From Pomacea canaliculata (taxonomy: Eukaryota > Mollusca > Gastropoda > Architaenioglossa > Ampullariidae), in the NCBI RefSeq assembly GCF_003073045.1, contig NC_037596.1, positions 25,952,392 through 26,016,391 of the forward strand: a DNA stretch of 64,000 nt, read 5' to 3'. Both the position numbers and the translations under genes were made by a program. Every line of letters begins with the position of its first letter. Position 1 is the stretch's first letter. Positions 11,913-24,040 of this stretch are shown in pieces. Under the pieces are notes generated by a model. It had not been told where the DNA came from, ran no database searches, and saw nothing but the letters and a program-made list of their open reading frames with translations.

Positions 11913-13950
11913 ATGGAGGAAGACAGTTTTTATAAGCTTAATTCTTTTCAAAACGGTTTGTTTTATTTTTGTACTCTACTAATAAGAGTATTTAATTCAG
12001 TGGGATGCAAGGAAACTAAATTTACATACTTAAGATTCATGTATGTGGTTTATTTTCCTGTTCTTTGAAGAAAAGACTAAAGCTGTTGAGACCCGATGGA
12101 TTTGTACTCAGGGTTAGCAACCATTACATTTTATGATTGTGTAATGCTTTTCTAGCCTTATATTCCAACACAAGGCAGCTGATTCTGTAAGAATCCTAAT
12201 ATATTTAAATAAATTTTATGACAGAGGCTAGTCGCATGTTGTAGCAATGCTCGAAAAATTTTCTTTTCTTTAGACACGGGGAACATAAACAGTTCGACTT
12301 CACCTGAAACTGTTCTGACGACCACATGCGACATGGACCAACTGAGTTCTGAGTTATTCCAGATACTTCTTCCTTCGACCATTTTCTTCACACTCATAAA
12401 CTGCGTCGGCATTCCCAGCAACCTTTTCGTTCTCCTCGTGTACTTCAAGAAGTTCAAAGTCAGCGCCACTCGGGTGTTTGTGCTGGTCATCGCCGGGTGT
12501 GATTTCGTCGTCAATCTTCTGACGATTCCTCTTCTACTTGTGTATTATCGTCACACATACACCATCGCCAGCCACGCCTTTTGTGCGATCAAATACTTAG
12601 TGTTGCGATTTCCTCTCTATCTTTCCTGCCTGGTGTTGGTGTGTGTCAATCTGGATCGTCGTCGTCGTGTGTGTCAACCTTTCAGACGACAGTTGACCTC
12701 ACGACAAGCCACCTTCACCTTGGTCGTTCCGGTTGGCCTTGTCGCCCTGGCAACGTTCCCTTTTGTAGCCTTCTACACAGGAATGGAGTTTACCACAACA
12801 TTTGGTCTAACTGTCAGAAAATGCAGCTTTCAAACAGAATTTCCTGGAGACATTTTGAAGCTAGTTGAGGGCATTCTTCTGGGAGTGTACTGTACCGTTG
12901 GTCTGACCCTTTCGGTTGGTTCTTACGTCAACATCCTCCATCGTATCAAGCGGCGGACCTTTCAATCATATAAAAAAATCACACGTGACTTTGGTCAGCC
13001 TGACCCGAGAATGTTGGAGACGATTTCATCAAACACAAGTAGAAATTAGAGGAAAAAGTTGAAAATACGACAGACTTTGGAGAGTCAGGTGACCAGGAAA
13101 CGTGTGTCGATTGGGTGGAATGTGAAAACAGAGATCAGAAGGTAGAGGGGTCCAGTGTGTCTTCAAGTGTTGCCCGGCCAGGAAGAAGTGAGATGAATCT
13201 CGGAGTAAATCAGACGAGGAAGCTTCTGGCCTCAAAGACAACTCTTGTCATGTTCGTACTGACCATCACAACTGTCGTCTGTCTCGCGCCTTTTATAATC
13301 TGGACGTAAGCATAGACTTTGCTTTTGTAGAAAACTATTACCTTTCATGGTATAATTGTATTTAAAACTGATTTAATTACTTTTTGCTCTTACGGAAATG
13401 CATGACACCTTCCATAACCTTTATACACAGGCGCGTGCACTCACGCACACACATTCACACAGATAAATATACACTCAAGCTCAGACGTCGGCAGTAAGAA
13501 ATGTACGGATGGAGGTATTTGTGTGAATATATATATTACTCAAAAAATATATATATATATATATTTAAAAATGTGTATGATCTGACGATTGTTTTTTCAT
13601 AACTCTTTTCTTATAAATAAATAAACTATTCTGATCGATACACTTACAATATTTTTGTTCATGAATATAAGTGTTTATGACATATTTAAGTATAGGGTTA
13701 GTGTTAGGTATAACAGATATTTTAATCTATTATGATATTTACTATACTCTTGCGTGTTTACAGATATTTCCCCGACACCTTATACGAGCAAGATGTAAGC
13801 CCCTGGGTCATGAACCTGGGCGTCGCATCCGTTTATCTTCCGAGCTTGAGAAGCACCATCAACCCCTTCATCTACCTTTATTTTAATCAAAAATTCCGCT
13901 CACATTGTCGACAGTTTCTTAATTCCGGGATCTCTTACTTTTACCAATAA
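11913..13950 (+). pseudogene. Receptor locus 4: class A GPCR, subfamily A, one frame break
   Basis: There are three exons: 11913-11955 (MEEDSFYKLNSFQN plus one base, donor CG|GTTTGT), 12274-13305 (acceptor TTTCTTTAG) and 13764-13950. The main exon begins DTGNINSSTSPETV, then has IPSNLFVLLVYF (TM1), AGCDFVVN with D2.50, AFCAIKY, NLDRRRRVCQPFRR, VRKCSF and CLAPFI. The last exon gives NPFIYLYFNQKF, where the usual P after N is Q. One base is missing at about 13043-13048 in ICL3, giving an early stop before TM6; the rest of the loop (ENTTDFGESGDQETC) continues in another frame. The exon total is 1262 nt, one short of a multiple of three. TM1-TM3 here are clearly more diverged than in loci 2, 3, 5-9 and 12. 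It is either a young pseudogene or a sequencing indel. Confidence 0.8.
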
Positions 13951-14269
13951 CTTACTATAACAGCTAGATTCTTAAAGGTAATAAAATGTAAATATAAAAA
14001 AGCAATGGAAAAAGGTAAACATGGTTTGTCTGAAGACTTGATTGTAAAAAGAACTGTTGATTCCTAAACAGCAAGCTACAAAAAAGAATACTTTGGTGTC
14101 ATATTTTAAGAGCTGCCTTTTCATATCAAACTGTAAAGTTTGCTACATATTTTGAAGCTGTTATTGCTAAATTAAAATTAAAAGAAGGAACAAATGTGCA
14201 TTTACTTGGGATAAGCATGAGGATTATGAGCGAACCTTCTAGCTTGCGGCGAGCGATGGAGTGAAGCTT

Positions 14270-15065
14270 CTCTTACTAATGACTGTCTAGGACATTAAGT
14301 CTATATTGCTGTAGACAGGCTCAAGAACCGAATCGACTTTACTGTCCTGTGATCAGTTGATCACTTCATCTGTTGAGAGAAACTAAACATCAAAATGGTA
14401 TAGCGAACAGAGAAATATAGCAGAAAGCAATGTAAAGGTCCCATCATCTACCTTCTCGTTGACCCTCGCGAGACGACAGCCTATGGTCTAATGTCCAACT
14501 TTCAGTTGGTTTCAGTTCATGGAAAAATAAAACTCCTAGCCATCTTTATACTTGGATTTCATGATATTACCACATAAATATGGTTTTAGCTGTGTGTGGG
14601 ATCAGAAATGTTTCCCATCCAAAGGCTTGGCGAGGTTACATGAGAGGCTTACATGTTTCCGACTTAATATCCAAAGCTGCCTTTGGCTGGTGTGCATGCG
14701 AAGTCAAAAATAAATTTTAAGTCTCTGATGTCAAGTGGGAACTGGAATGTTCATCACAAGTTTAATTAGAAAAGTAGAAGAGGAAGTTGAGACAGCACAT
14801 AGAAGGTTGCCTCCAAACGCGAGTCAGTCGGCAGACACCAACACTTTTCCCCGAAGACAATCAGCTGAACATCCGCCAATAAGGAAGTTTGTCCTAAGTC
14901 TTCTGTAATGTTCATACATTGTGGATACCATAAAAGGAAAACCTCCCAACTGTTGACATCCGGTTAGTTTAAGTATTTGTACTGAGGTCTGTCTGTATTA
15001 CGCCATTCTCTGTACATTTCTACTCAGTGATGTAAGTATCAAGCGTTTGTATTAGATTATTATTA
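14270..15065 (+). repeat. Upstream block, copy 1 (before locus 5)
   Basis: About 0.8 kb that matches 18220-18832 and 22797-23515 in the same orientation. Shared markers are CTGTCTAGGA, GATCAG.T..TCACTTCATCTG, GACCCTCGCGAGACGACAGCC, CAAAGCTGCCTTTGGCTG and AAGACAATCAGCTGA. Each copy lies upstream of a plus-strand receptor, so the duplication unit carries the 5' flank along with the gene. Confidence 0.85.
14928..15031 (+). promoter_or_regulatory. Putative core promoter and 5' non-coding exon of locus 5
   Basis: CCATAAAAGGAAA is followed about 90 bp later by ACATTTCTACTCAGTGAT|GTAAGTATC, a strong donor. The same arrangement occurs before loci 7, 8 and 9. I infer a TATA-like box and a non-coding first exon spliced to the exon holding the ATG. 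There is no direct evidence of transcription. Confidence 0.4.
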
Positions 15066-15299
15066 GACCATCAGCTGCAAGTCAACCACAATCCGTAAGA
15101 CGTGTCAAATCTTATTTATTTATTTACGCATAGCTTGACATGATTGTTGACTCTATTCTACTTCAGAAAGCATCTTAAGTGAGTTTTGAAGTACTAAGTA
15201 TAAGATATTATATATTTTTAAGAAAGCCGACTAATAAAACAGTTTTAGGTGAGCCCACAGTCAGCAGTGTCTCATGAGCCGCACTACCTACAGAGTCTG

Positions 15300-17319
15300 A
15301 TGGAGATAAATGGTTCCTGTGAGCTCAATCCTGGTAAAAACTGTTTATCTTTGACTCTTGTTTTCTACACATTAGTATATTTAGTCTAGAATCATGTTCA
15401 ATTACTACAATATCCTATCGAATACATTTTATACGTTAAAGGTTTGAGCAAAGAGCACGATTCAATTTTTAATTCAGAATTGCATATCCTGTTTATTTTA
15501 AAGGAATTAGGCACTTAGTATTAGACAGTTCTGTAAAATAATTATAATGCTTTTCTATCTTAGCGTAAAGAAAAATATAAAGGTACAGTTAAAGTTATAA
15601 TAACATTCGATATTTTAGTAAGTTGTATGACATGGTCTACTCTTAAGTTCAAACACAATTTCTTCATTTTAGAATTCAACATATGCATGGCGCACATAAA
15701 TAGTTCATCTTCACCGGAAACTGTCTTCACAACCAAAAAGGATGTGGACAAGTTAAGTGTCGAGTTGTTTCAGAAAATTCTTTCATCGATAATTTTGTTC
15801 AGCTTCTTAAACTGCGTGGGTGTCCCCGGCAACCTCTTCGTCTTCCTCGTGTACCTCAGGAAGTTCAAGACCAGCGCCACACGTGTGTTCGTGATGACCA
15901 TGGCCATGTGCGATTTCTTGGTCAATCTTTCTGCGCTTCCTGTGAATCTCGTGTATTATCGCCACATGTACACCATCAGCAGCCCAGCTTTTTGTACTAG
16001 TACATACCTGGTTCTGAGAATCCCTGTGATTGTTTCTTACCTGGTATTGGTGTGTGCGAGTCTGGATCGTAGACGTCGAGTGTGTCAGCCTCTCAGACCT
16101 CAGCTGGATGCAAGACAAGCGACCATGATCTTAATTTTGATATTCATCCTGACCGCCATAGCAACATTTCCTTTTGTTTCCTTCTACACAGGAATGCACT
16201 TTACTACCACGACTGGTCTAACTGTCAGAAAGTGCGGCTTTCAGAGAGAGTTTCCCGGAGCCTTTGTCAAACGTGCCGAGGGCATTGTTTTGGCAGTGTA
16301 CTTTATCTTCAGCCTCACCCTGATGGTGGGTTCTTATGTTCACATCCTGTATCGACTCAAGCAGCAGAGTAAGAGACTTAGTCAGAACCTAACGAGTGAC
16401 GGTGGTCAGCAAGAAACAGGTCTGTCCGTGGTGTCTTCAATCTCAGTTAGACGGACAGAAGAGGAAGTTGAAAATACAACATATAGCTATACAGAGTCAC
16501 GTGACGAGGAGAGATGTGTCACTCGGTCTGTAGGTGGAGCCAGAGAGCTGATGTCAGAGGACCCCAGTGTGTCTACAATTCATCCTCTACAAGCAAGAAG
16601 TGGGACGAGTGTCAGGGTTCATCAGTCGAGGAAGCTTCTGGCCTCAAAGACAACTCTTGTCCTGTTTGTACTGACCATCACAACTGTCGTCTGTCTCGTG
16701 CCTTATTTAATCTGGACGTAAGCACATGAATGCGTATAAAGAGATATTTTTAAAAAACAGGTTTTTATCCTAGATGTGTGATTTGTTGATTTTTTTAATA
16801 TTTTTTTATTGAGAATGAAACCTTTTCTGTCCCCCTCTCTCTCTTACTTACACACAAGTCGAACACTGTACAGATATCAATGTGAATATGTCATTACAGG
16901 GCTTGTAATTGTGTTACTACTTTGATTTACTTTTATGGATATATTTATAGCTTTATTTAAAAACGCACACATTTACGAGACTGTGACTATGTGTGTTGCG
17001 TGTGTCGGGCGTTTGTTATAAATATTTTTATAAAAATAAGTTGAAATGCCATAAAATAAATAGCATATCATACGTTATATCATACCTATATGTTATTTCG
17101 AAATGTTTTCAAGTTAAAAAATGGTGTTCAATTTTTTTCCTTTTTATTTACAGAGCTTTCCCTGAAACTGTTTATGGGCCACAAGTTAGTTCCTGGGTCA
17201 TTAACCTGAGAGTCACGAGGACTTATCTTCCGAGCCTAAGAAGCACCATTAACCCCTTCATCTACCTTTACTTTAATCCTACATTTCGCCTACACTTTCG
17301 ACAGTTTCTCAATTTTTGA
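15300..17319 (+). CDS. Receptor locus 5: class A GPCR, subfamily A, intact
   Basis: A 414 aa receptor in three exons: 15300-15333 (MEINGSCELNP plus one base, donor G|GTAAAA), 15673-16717 (acceptor CATTTTAG) and 17154-17319 (acceptor TTTACAG). The joined N-terminus reads MEINGSCELNPEFNICMAHI, with NGS and NSS glycosylation sites. The earlier-looking start at 15627 is intron read-through. TM1 GVPGNLFVFLVYL, AMCDFLVN with D2.50, AFCTSTY, SLDRRRRVCQPLRP, VRKCGF in ECL2, an acidic ICL3 (ENTTYSYTESRDEERC), CLVPYL in TM6 and NPFIYLYFNPTF in TM7 are all present. The tail is short (FLNF). The last exon reads AFPETVYGP where most relatives have YEP. It sits head-to-tail with loci 6 and 7. Plasma-membrane receptor; ligand unknown. 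Confidence 0.88.
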
Positions 17320-18235
17320 ATGTTTCACTACGACCAGTAGATTATTATGACACTTCAGCTAGCTTACTAATGCTAACTAAATTAAAAAGAAATAAGGAAA
17401 AAATGTCAAGTCTCCAAGGAAAAACGAAAAAAATCAACGAAGAAATGAATAAATTACAGAGCCTGTATGTGTATGTGAGAATGTATGAAACAGAAATAAT
17501 GAATGAGTTTTTAGTCAGCAGAAGAGAATTGAGAGAAAGTAGGAAGGCGTGGGTTAAAGAACTTCGAAGCAAGGAGTCAGACAGTGACAACAGACTTTAG
17601 GACTGTCAGCTGTCTTCGTGAAATTCCATGGACTTCGGGACCAGATTTGGGGCTACCTGAGAAAGGTAGGAATTCTTTGCCTTCACTGGTAGAAAAAGAG
17701 AATTCAAAAAAAAAAAAACATCTCCATCTGTACTTGTACAAGAAGCCACGTGCACAACTCTGGACTAGGACAGCTTTCGGTAAACGTTTCTCAAGAGAAG
17801 AAGTCCATATACACAGCAAAGACAAGAGATTTAAGGATATTTTTAAGACCTTACATGCATTGCAGCACAGAATCGGGATGTTAATCGTGTACAAAATAGT
17901 GTTTGATATTGATGTCCACACCTTGTGTTTGAAATGTTGGCTAAATATCATTTGTAGTCAGTTGTATATAATTATAAAGTATATCGGATTGTACTCTGCT
18001 GAACCGAAAGTAGTTTGCTTTCTGTTAGCAATGGACTGGTGTTCATCATAATCTTTTTTATTAGAAAGCAAGCAAGTGTAAGTTGAATTATATTACATTT
18101 TATTGCATGTTTAAAAGGTATAAAGTCGTTTAGAGGGGAAGTGTTAAAGACTAGAGTTTTGTCAACAGCTGACATTTGTGATGTTGATGCTCTTTTTCTA
18201 CAAACTTCTTCGCCAATCTCCTGTCTAGGACATTA
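17320..18235 (+). repeat. Downstream block, copy 1 (after locus 5)
   Basis: About 0.9 kb that matches 21935-22800 in the same orientation; a decayed third piece is at 35195-35330. It opens with a Lys/Glu-rich frame (TKKINEEMNKLQSL) that ends at 17600. It then carries a second open stretch to 18051 and the segment AATTATAAAGTATATCGGATTGTACTCTG, split here by its two halves AATTATAAAGTATAT and CGGATTGTACTCTG. It may be 3' UTR or a downstream exon of locus 5; coding status is unresolved. Confidence 0.8.
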
Positions 18236-18832
18236 AGTTTGTTTGCTGTAGACATGCTCAACAAAAGCCGAATTAACTTTACTTTCTTGTGATCAGCTAG
18301 TCACTTCATCTGTTGAAAGAAACTAAACATCATGGTAAAGCGAATGGTGAAATATAGTAGAAAGCCATGTAAAGGCCCCATCATCTGCTTTCCTCGTTGA
18401 CCCTCGCGAGACGACAGCCTTTCTGTTGTTTTTAGTTCAAGGAAAATAAGACTCCTAGATATCTTTATACTTGGATTTCATGATATTACCTCATCAACAT
18501 GGGTTTCGCTGGCTGTGGGCTGAGAAATGTTTCCCATTAAAAGGCTGGGCGAGGTTACATGAGAGGCTTACATATTTCCGACTTAATATCCAAAGCTGCC
18601 TTTGGCTGATGTGCACGCGAAGTCCACAATAAATCTTAAGTCGCTGATGTCAAGTGGGAACTGGAATATTCATAACAAGTTTGATTAGTAAAGTCGATGA
18701 ACTTGAGACAGCACATAGAAGGTTGTCTCCAAATGCGAGGTAGTCTTCAGACACCAACACTTTTCGCCGAAGACAATCAGCTGAACATCCGCCGAAAAGG
18801 AAGTTTGTCCTATGTCTTCTGTAATGTTCATA
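18220..18832 (+). repeat. Upstream block, copy 2 (before locus 6), 3' part deleted
   Basis: The second copy of the block seen at 14270 and 22797. It runs up to GTAATGTTCATA and then jumps straight to the leader just before the locus 6 ATG. The TATA-like box and non-coding exon found in copies 1 and 3 are missing. Confidence 0.85.
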
Positions 18833-18860
18833 ATTTGAGCTGTACCACTTATAAAGTCTG

Positions 18861-20645
18861 ATGGAGACAAATGGTTCCTGGGCTTTCAATCCTGGTAAAA
18901 ATGGTTTATCTTTTACTCTTGTTTTCCACACATTAGTGTATTTAGTCTAGAATGATGTTCAATTAGTACAATATTCTATATTTTAGTAACTTGTATAGCA
19001 TGTCCTGGTTTTAAGTTCAAACAAATTTCCTTCATTTTAGAAATCAACGTATGCACGTGGCAGATAAATAGTTCAGCTTCACCGGAAATTGTCTTCACAA
19101 CCACAAAGGATGTGGAAAAACTGAATGTTGAGCTGTTTCAGAAAATTCTTTCGTCGACAATTTTGTTCACCATCATTAACTGTGTGGGTGTTCCCGGCAA
19201 CCTCTTCGTCTTCCTCGTGTACCTCAGGAAGTTCAAGACCAGCGCCACACGTGTGTTCGTGATGACCATGGCCATGAGCGATTTCTTGGTCAATCTTTCT
19301 GCGCTTCCTGTGAGACTAGTGTATTATCGCCACATGTACACCATCAGTTGCCCAGCTTTTTGTACTATTGTATACTTGGTGATGAGAATTCCTTTGGTTG
19401 TTTCTTACCTGGTGTTGGTGTGTGCGAGTCTGGATCGTAGACGTCGCGTGTGTCAACCTCTCAGACCTCAGCTGGATGCACGACAAGCGATCTTCATATT
19501 AATTTTGATATTCATCATGACCGCCATAGCAACGTTTCCTTTTGTGTCCTTCTTCACAGGAATAAAGTTTACTACAACGACTGGTATAAATGTCAGAAAA
19601 TGCGGCTTTCAGAGAGAGTTTCCCGGAGATTTTGTCAAACTTGCCGAGGGCATTGTTCTGGCAGTGTACTGTGTCGTCGGCCTCGCCCTGATAGTGGGTT
19701 CCTACGGTCACATCCTGTATCGGGTCAAGCAGCAGAGTAAGAGACTTAGTCAGAACCTAACGAGTGACGGTGGTCAGGAAGAAACAAGTCTGTCCGTGAA
19801 ATCGTCTCCGATCTCAGGTAGAAGATTAGAAGAGGAAGTCCAAAATACAACAGAAGACTGTGTAGAGTCACGTGACGAGGAGAGATGTGTCGATCAGACA
19901 GAAGGTGGAGCCAGAGAGCTGATGTTAGAGGACCCCAGTGTGTCTGGAAGTTATCCACTACCAGCAAGACGAAGAATGACTGTCGGGGTACATCAGTCTA
20001 GGAATCTTCTGGCCTCAAAGACAACTCTTGTCATGTTTGTACTGACCATCACAACTGTCGTCTGCCTCACGCCTTATATAATCTGGACGTAAGTACATGT
20101 CCTCGTGTGGAAAGAGATTTCTTTTGGGGGTTTGTAAATGAATTTATTTTAGTGTGATTTATATGATAATGTAAAACCATTTTCATATCCCCGACAAACA
20201 CGCAAACACACGCACGCACAAGCAAACCAACATACATTGTACATATCTACATGTAAAAATATTTATTATAAGTTTTTGTTTAATATTACTGCTATTCATA
20301 TACATATATACGCATTGAATTACGAGACTGTGTGGGGGGATATGGGGATAGTATAAATGTGTGGCTGTCAAAGAGATGGAAAAAGGCTTTAAAAAATCTT
20401 TAGTTTGAAAAGTTACCGACTGTGGCATTCATTGACAATGACATTCATTGTACTACCACAAGTTTTGTTGTGTTTACAGAGGTTTACCTGAAACTGTTTA
20501 CGAGCCAAACACGAAGGCCTGGGTCATGAACTTGAGTATCACTGGCATATATCTTCCTACCCTAAGAAGCACCATCACCCCTTTCATTTACTTTTACTTT
20601 AATCCATTATTCCGCTCACACTGTCGACAGATTCTCAATTTCTAG
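18861..20645 (+). CDS. Receptor locus 6: class A GPCR, subfamily A, intact CDS
   Basis: A 415 aa receptor in exons 18861-18894 (METNGSWAFNP plus one base, donor G|GTAAAA), 19041-20088 (acceptor CATTTTAG) and 20480-20645 (acceptor TTTACAG). The N-terminal 46 residues hold NGS and NSS sites. TM1 is about 47-73; D92 is D2.50; C119 is the TM3 cysteine; D143-R147 is DRRRR in place of DRY; ECL2 has VRKCGF. ICL3 is long and acidic (QNTTEDCVESRDEERC). TM6 has CLTP instead of CWxP. TM7 has TPFIYFYFNP, so N7.49 is T. The main exon has no ATG before the helix, which shows that the small exon is needed. The first intron is only 146 bp, the shortest in the array, and the upstream core region is deleted, so expression is doubtful although the frame is clean. 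Confidence 0.87.
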
Positions 20646-21901
20646 ATGTCTCACTACGACCAGTAGTTTATCACCACTGTTTAGTAATGTAGTTGTTATA
20701 TTTTTGTATAAATATTTGCATACTTGTGTAACTGTGTGCCTAGTGTTCTGTCACTTTATATTTTTATAAAAATGTTCTCGGTCCTCAGTTACAAGTCTGT
20801 CGTTTAAACACCAATTATATTTTCTTTACATGTGTTCTCGCCCAGACTCCAGATGTAATGCTTGTCTCCAACAGGCCGAGCAGGGAACTGTTTAATGTTT
20901 GTCAACACATTGTTTTTGACATGTTGTTCAATTATCAATATCAATGTGCAGTCAGGGCTAGCCAGTTCTATGTGATTATAAAGTATATAGGATTGTACTC
21001 TGATGGCTGTAATAACCTTCCTTAATATGTAGCCGGTCTTGTTGATTATTTACTTTTGTCTCTTTATCACAATGTAGTCGTCTCTGAAAGTGAGCAAGTA
21101 AAAGTTGTATCATGTTAGATTCCAGTTTTGTATAGAAGTAATAATGTGTGGTTGTTTGGTGGCGAGGTGTAGAAGATATTTCTTAGGGTCTAACAGTTGT
21201 AATGATAATGTTTAACTTCTTTTTTCCCAATATGATGTTTATTCAGGTAGGTATTGACTATAGGAGGTCGAGTAGTAAAGACATGCATCATACGAATTAC
21301 TGGAGGGAAATCGTTTTTATATAAGAATTCTCTGTCAACAAATTCAATTGTTTATTCAAGTTTTAAAGATTTTTCTAATATCAATAATACTGCAGACGAA
21401 TTTTTCAAATTTTATTTTTTAAGAAACTGTTGTTTCAACCTGAGGAAAGTGAACAATGTATTTGTATGAGACTTATCACTAACCGTTAGATAAATCTTGA
21501 ATTTGTTGATGTATATTTTGGGCATGCACACGTCTTCTAACTTATTTGTGCATTTAAGCAAAAATGACTGGAAATATATTAAGTATACATTTGTGTTAGT
21601 GTCTGGTTTTGTGTGTGCGTGTGTGTATAAAGATTTTGCTTTTCATGAACACAGGAATATATTTATTTACATTAATTTCTAAGCTCTGCTTTAAACTTTA
21701 AATTTTAGACGGAAATAAAGCAACCACTCTAGCTCTTTAGTGTGTCAGTGAAAACTGCAAAGCTTCCTGCAACGGGAAGGGGACGTAATCTATAATGCTT
21801 TTTGTTTGTAAAGAGTTACTTTCCTTTGACTAGAGTGTTATGGGCTTGTAGGATGAAGCACTTGCTACCACGACAAAATTTCATACTATCATTCACAAGA
21901 A
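20095..21901 (+). repeat. Inverted duplicate shared with locus 12 (arm 1)
   Basis: The locus 6 last intron, last exon and about 1.25 kb of 3' flank are closely matched, on the opposite strand, by 59900-61505. Shared landmarks include AAATATTTGCATACTTGT, CCCAGACTCCAGATGTAATG and GTTCAATTATCAATATCAAT. The match ends at about 21901, where ATCATTCACAAG meets the downstream block copy 2. The two arms are ~38 kb apart. Confidence 0.85.
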
Positions 21902-21934
21902 ACATGATAAATAAACTATACATTTTTTGTCAAG

Positions 21935-22800
21935 TAGCTAGCTTACTAATGTTAAGTAAATTAAAAATAAATAAGGAAAAATCTTCGGCCTCCAAGGAAA
22001 AAAGAAAAAAAATCAAAGAAGAAATGAATAAATTACAGAGCCTTTGTGTGAGAATGCATGAAATAGAAGACCTCATCTGAATAATGAATGAGTTTTTGGT
22101 CAGAAGAAGAGATTTGAGAGAAAGTAGGAAGGCGTGGGTTAAAGAGCTTCGAAGCAAGGGCTCAGACAGTGACAACAGACTTTAGGACCGTCAGCCATCT
22201 TCGTGAAATTCCATGGACTTCGGGACCAGATTTGGGGCTACCTGAGAAAGGTAGGAATTCTTTGACTGGTAGAAAAAAAAGAACCCAAAAGAACCACTCC
22301 ATCTGTACTTGACCAAGAAGCCACGTGCACAACTCTGGACTAGGACAGCTTTCGGTATTCGTTTCTCAGGAGAAGAAGTCCATATACACAGCAAAGACAA
22401 GAGATTGAAGGATATCTTTAACACCTTACATTCATTCCAGCCCAGAATGTGGATGTTAATCATGTATAAAACAGTGTTTGATACTGATCTCCACACCTTG
22501 TGCTTGACATGCTGGCTAAGTATCATTTGTAGTCAGTTGTATATAATTATAAAGTATATCGGATTGTACTCTGCTGAACCGAAAGTAGTTTGCTTTCTGT
22601 TAGCAATTTACTGCTGTTCATCATAATCTTTTTTATTAGAAAGCAAGCAAGTGTAAGTTGTATTATATTACATTTTATTGCATGTTTAAAAGGTATAAAA
22701 TCGTTTAGAGGGGAAGTGTTAAAGACTAGCGTTTTGTCAACAGCTGATATTTGTGATGTTGATGCTTTCCTTCTAAAAACTGCTTCGCCAATCTCCTGTC
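21935..22800 (+). repeat. Downstream block, copy 2
   Basis: A second copy of 17320-18235. The Lys/Glu-rich frame is kept at the start (EEMNKLQSLCVRMHE) but ends early at 22078; the later half (RRRDLRESRKAWVKELRSK) is present past that stop. The second open stretch (22309-22623) also matches that of copy 1. It follows the locus 6 3' flank rather than touching the last exon as copy 1 does. Confidence 0.8.
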
Positions 22801-23515
22801 TAGGATATTCAGTCTGTTTTGCTGTAGACACGCTCAACAAAAGCCGAATCAACTTTACTGTCCTGTGATCAGCTAGTCACTTCATCTGCTGAGAGAAACT
22901 AAACATCAAAATGGTATAGTGAATGGAGAAATATAGTAGAAAGCCATGTAAAGGCCCCATCATCTACTTTCCTCGTTGACCCTCACGAGACGACAGCCTT
23001 TCTGTTGTTTTTAGTTCAAATGAAAATAAGACTCCTAGCCATCTTTATACTTGGATTTCATGATATTACCTCATCAACATGGTTTTCGCTGGCTGTGGGC
23101 TGAGAAATGTTTCCCATCCAAAGGCTGGGGGAGATTACAGAAGAGGTCTTACAATTAAACTGTTGCCGACTTAATATCCAAAGCTGCCTTTGGCTGGTGT
23201 GCATGTGAAGTCCAAAATAAATCTTAAGTCGCTGATGTCAAGTGGGAACTGGAATATTCATAACAAGTTTAATTAGAAAAGTAGAAGAAATTGAGACAGC
23301 ACACGAAGACAATCAGCTGATTATCCTCCGAAAAGGAAGTGCGTGCTAAATCTTCTGTAATGTTCATACTTTGTCGATACCATAAAAGGAAAATCTCCCA
23401 ACTGGTGACATCCGGTTAGTTTAAGTATTTGTACTGAGGCCTGTCTGCTTTACGCCATTCTCTGTACATTTCTACTCCGTGATGTAAGTATCAAGCGTTT
23501 GTATTAGATTATTAT
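22797..23515 (+). repeat. Upstream block, copy 3 (before locus 7)
   Basis: The third copy of the block at 14270 and 18220, with small internal deletions around 23305. It retains the TATA-like box and the GTAAGTATC donor. Confidence 0.85.
23380..23483 (+). promoter_or_regulatory. Putative core promoter and 5' non-coding exon of locus 7
   Basis: CCATAAAAGGAAA, then TACATTTCTACTCCGTGAT|GTAAGTATC about 90 bp later, matching the copy before locus 5. The next exon probably starts after TTTTACAG at 23994, giving a leader GCAATCAGCAGTG ahead of the ATG at 24041. Confidence 0.4.
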
Positions 23516-24040
23516 GATTGGACTAGCTTATACTGTATGTACGAATTCTATCTACACAGGTAGCTACTTAAGTAATTATCTTAGAGAAGAGAAAAAGTCG
23601 GAAAGGTACATACAGTGACAATATTCGAATAAAAAATGTGACAGGTTAAACATACCCCAACACTCTGTTTAAATCAGCGGATACTGCGCTCTGTGTCCCA
23701 GGAAAGCTTCACCTTTGTTGTCTACCTGAATCATTTCAGTGGCATTACTGAGAGAGTGGTTATCCTTCCCATGGTTGTGTTAAATCCCGGTCCATCTTTG
23801 TTTATTTATTATCTGAGATTCGTCTAAACCTCGCAGGTACATCGAACCTACAATTTTATGAAAGTATCACAGGGTAGGATTCTATCAATTTAAGGATTGA
23901 CCAATAGTCTCTCGTAAACTGGTTGGTTTCCACATATCCCATAAACAATGCAGGTTCGTTAAAAGTGAATGATACATGTGGATCGCTCATTTTACAGGCA
24001 ATCAGCAGTGTTTCAAGAGCTGCACCACTTATAAAGTCTG
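23516..24040. other. 5' UTR intron and leader of locus 7
   Basis: This lies between the non-coding first exon and the start exon of locus 7. The AT-rich part has no recognised exon until the TTTTACAG acceptor at 23994, after which the leader GCAATCAGCAGTG is shared with loci 4, 8 and 9. Confidence 0.45.

Larger units (their letters stand above)
13951..15299. other. Intergenic and upstream region of locus 5
   Basis: The first 250 bp are 3' flank of locus 4. From about 14270 the sequence is the first of three copies of an upstream block repeated before loci 6 and 7 (listed as a repeat). The promoter-like segment and 5' non-coding exon are listed separately. No coding exon was seen. Confidence 0.6.

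Noticed and set aside
15627-15672. Upstream start of locus 5 at 15627 (MTWSTLKFKHN)
   Set aside because: This part is intron: it precedes a conserved ATTTTAG acceptor. The codon assigned as the start is not needed, since the micro-exon at 15300 joins in frame.
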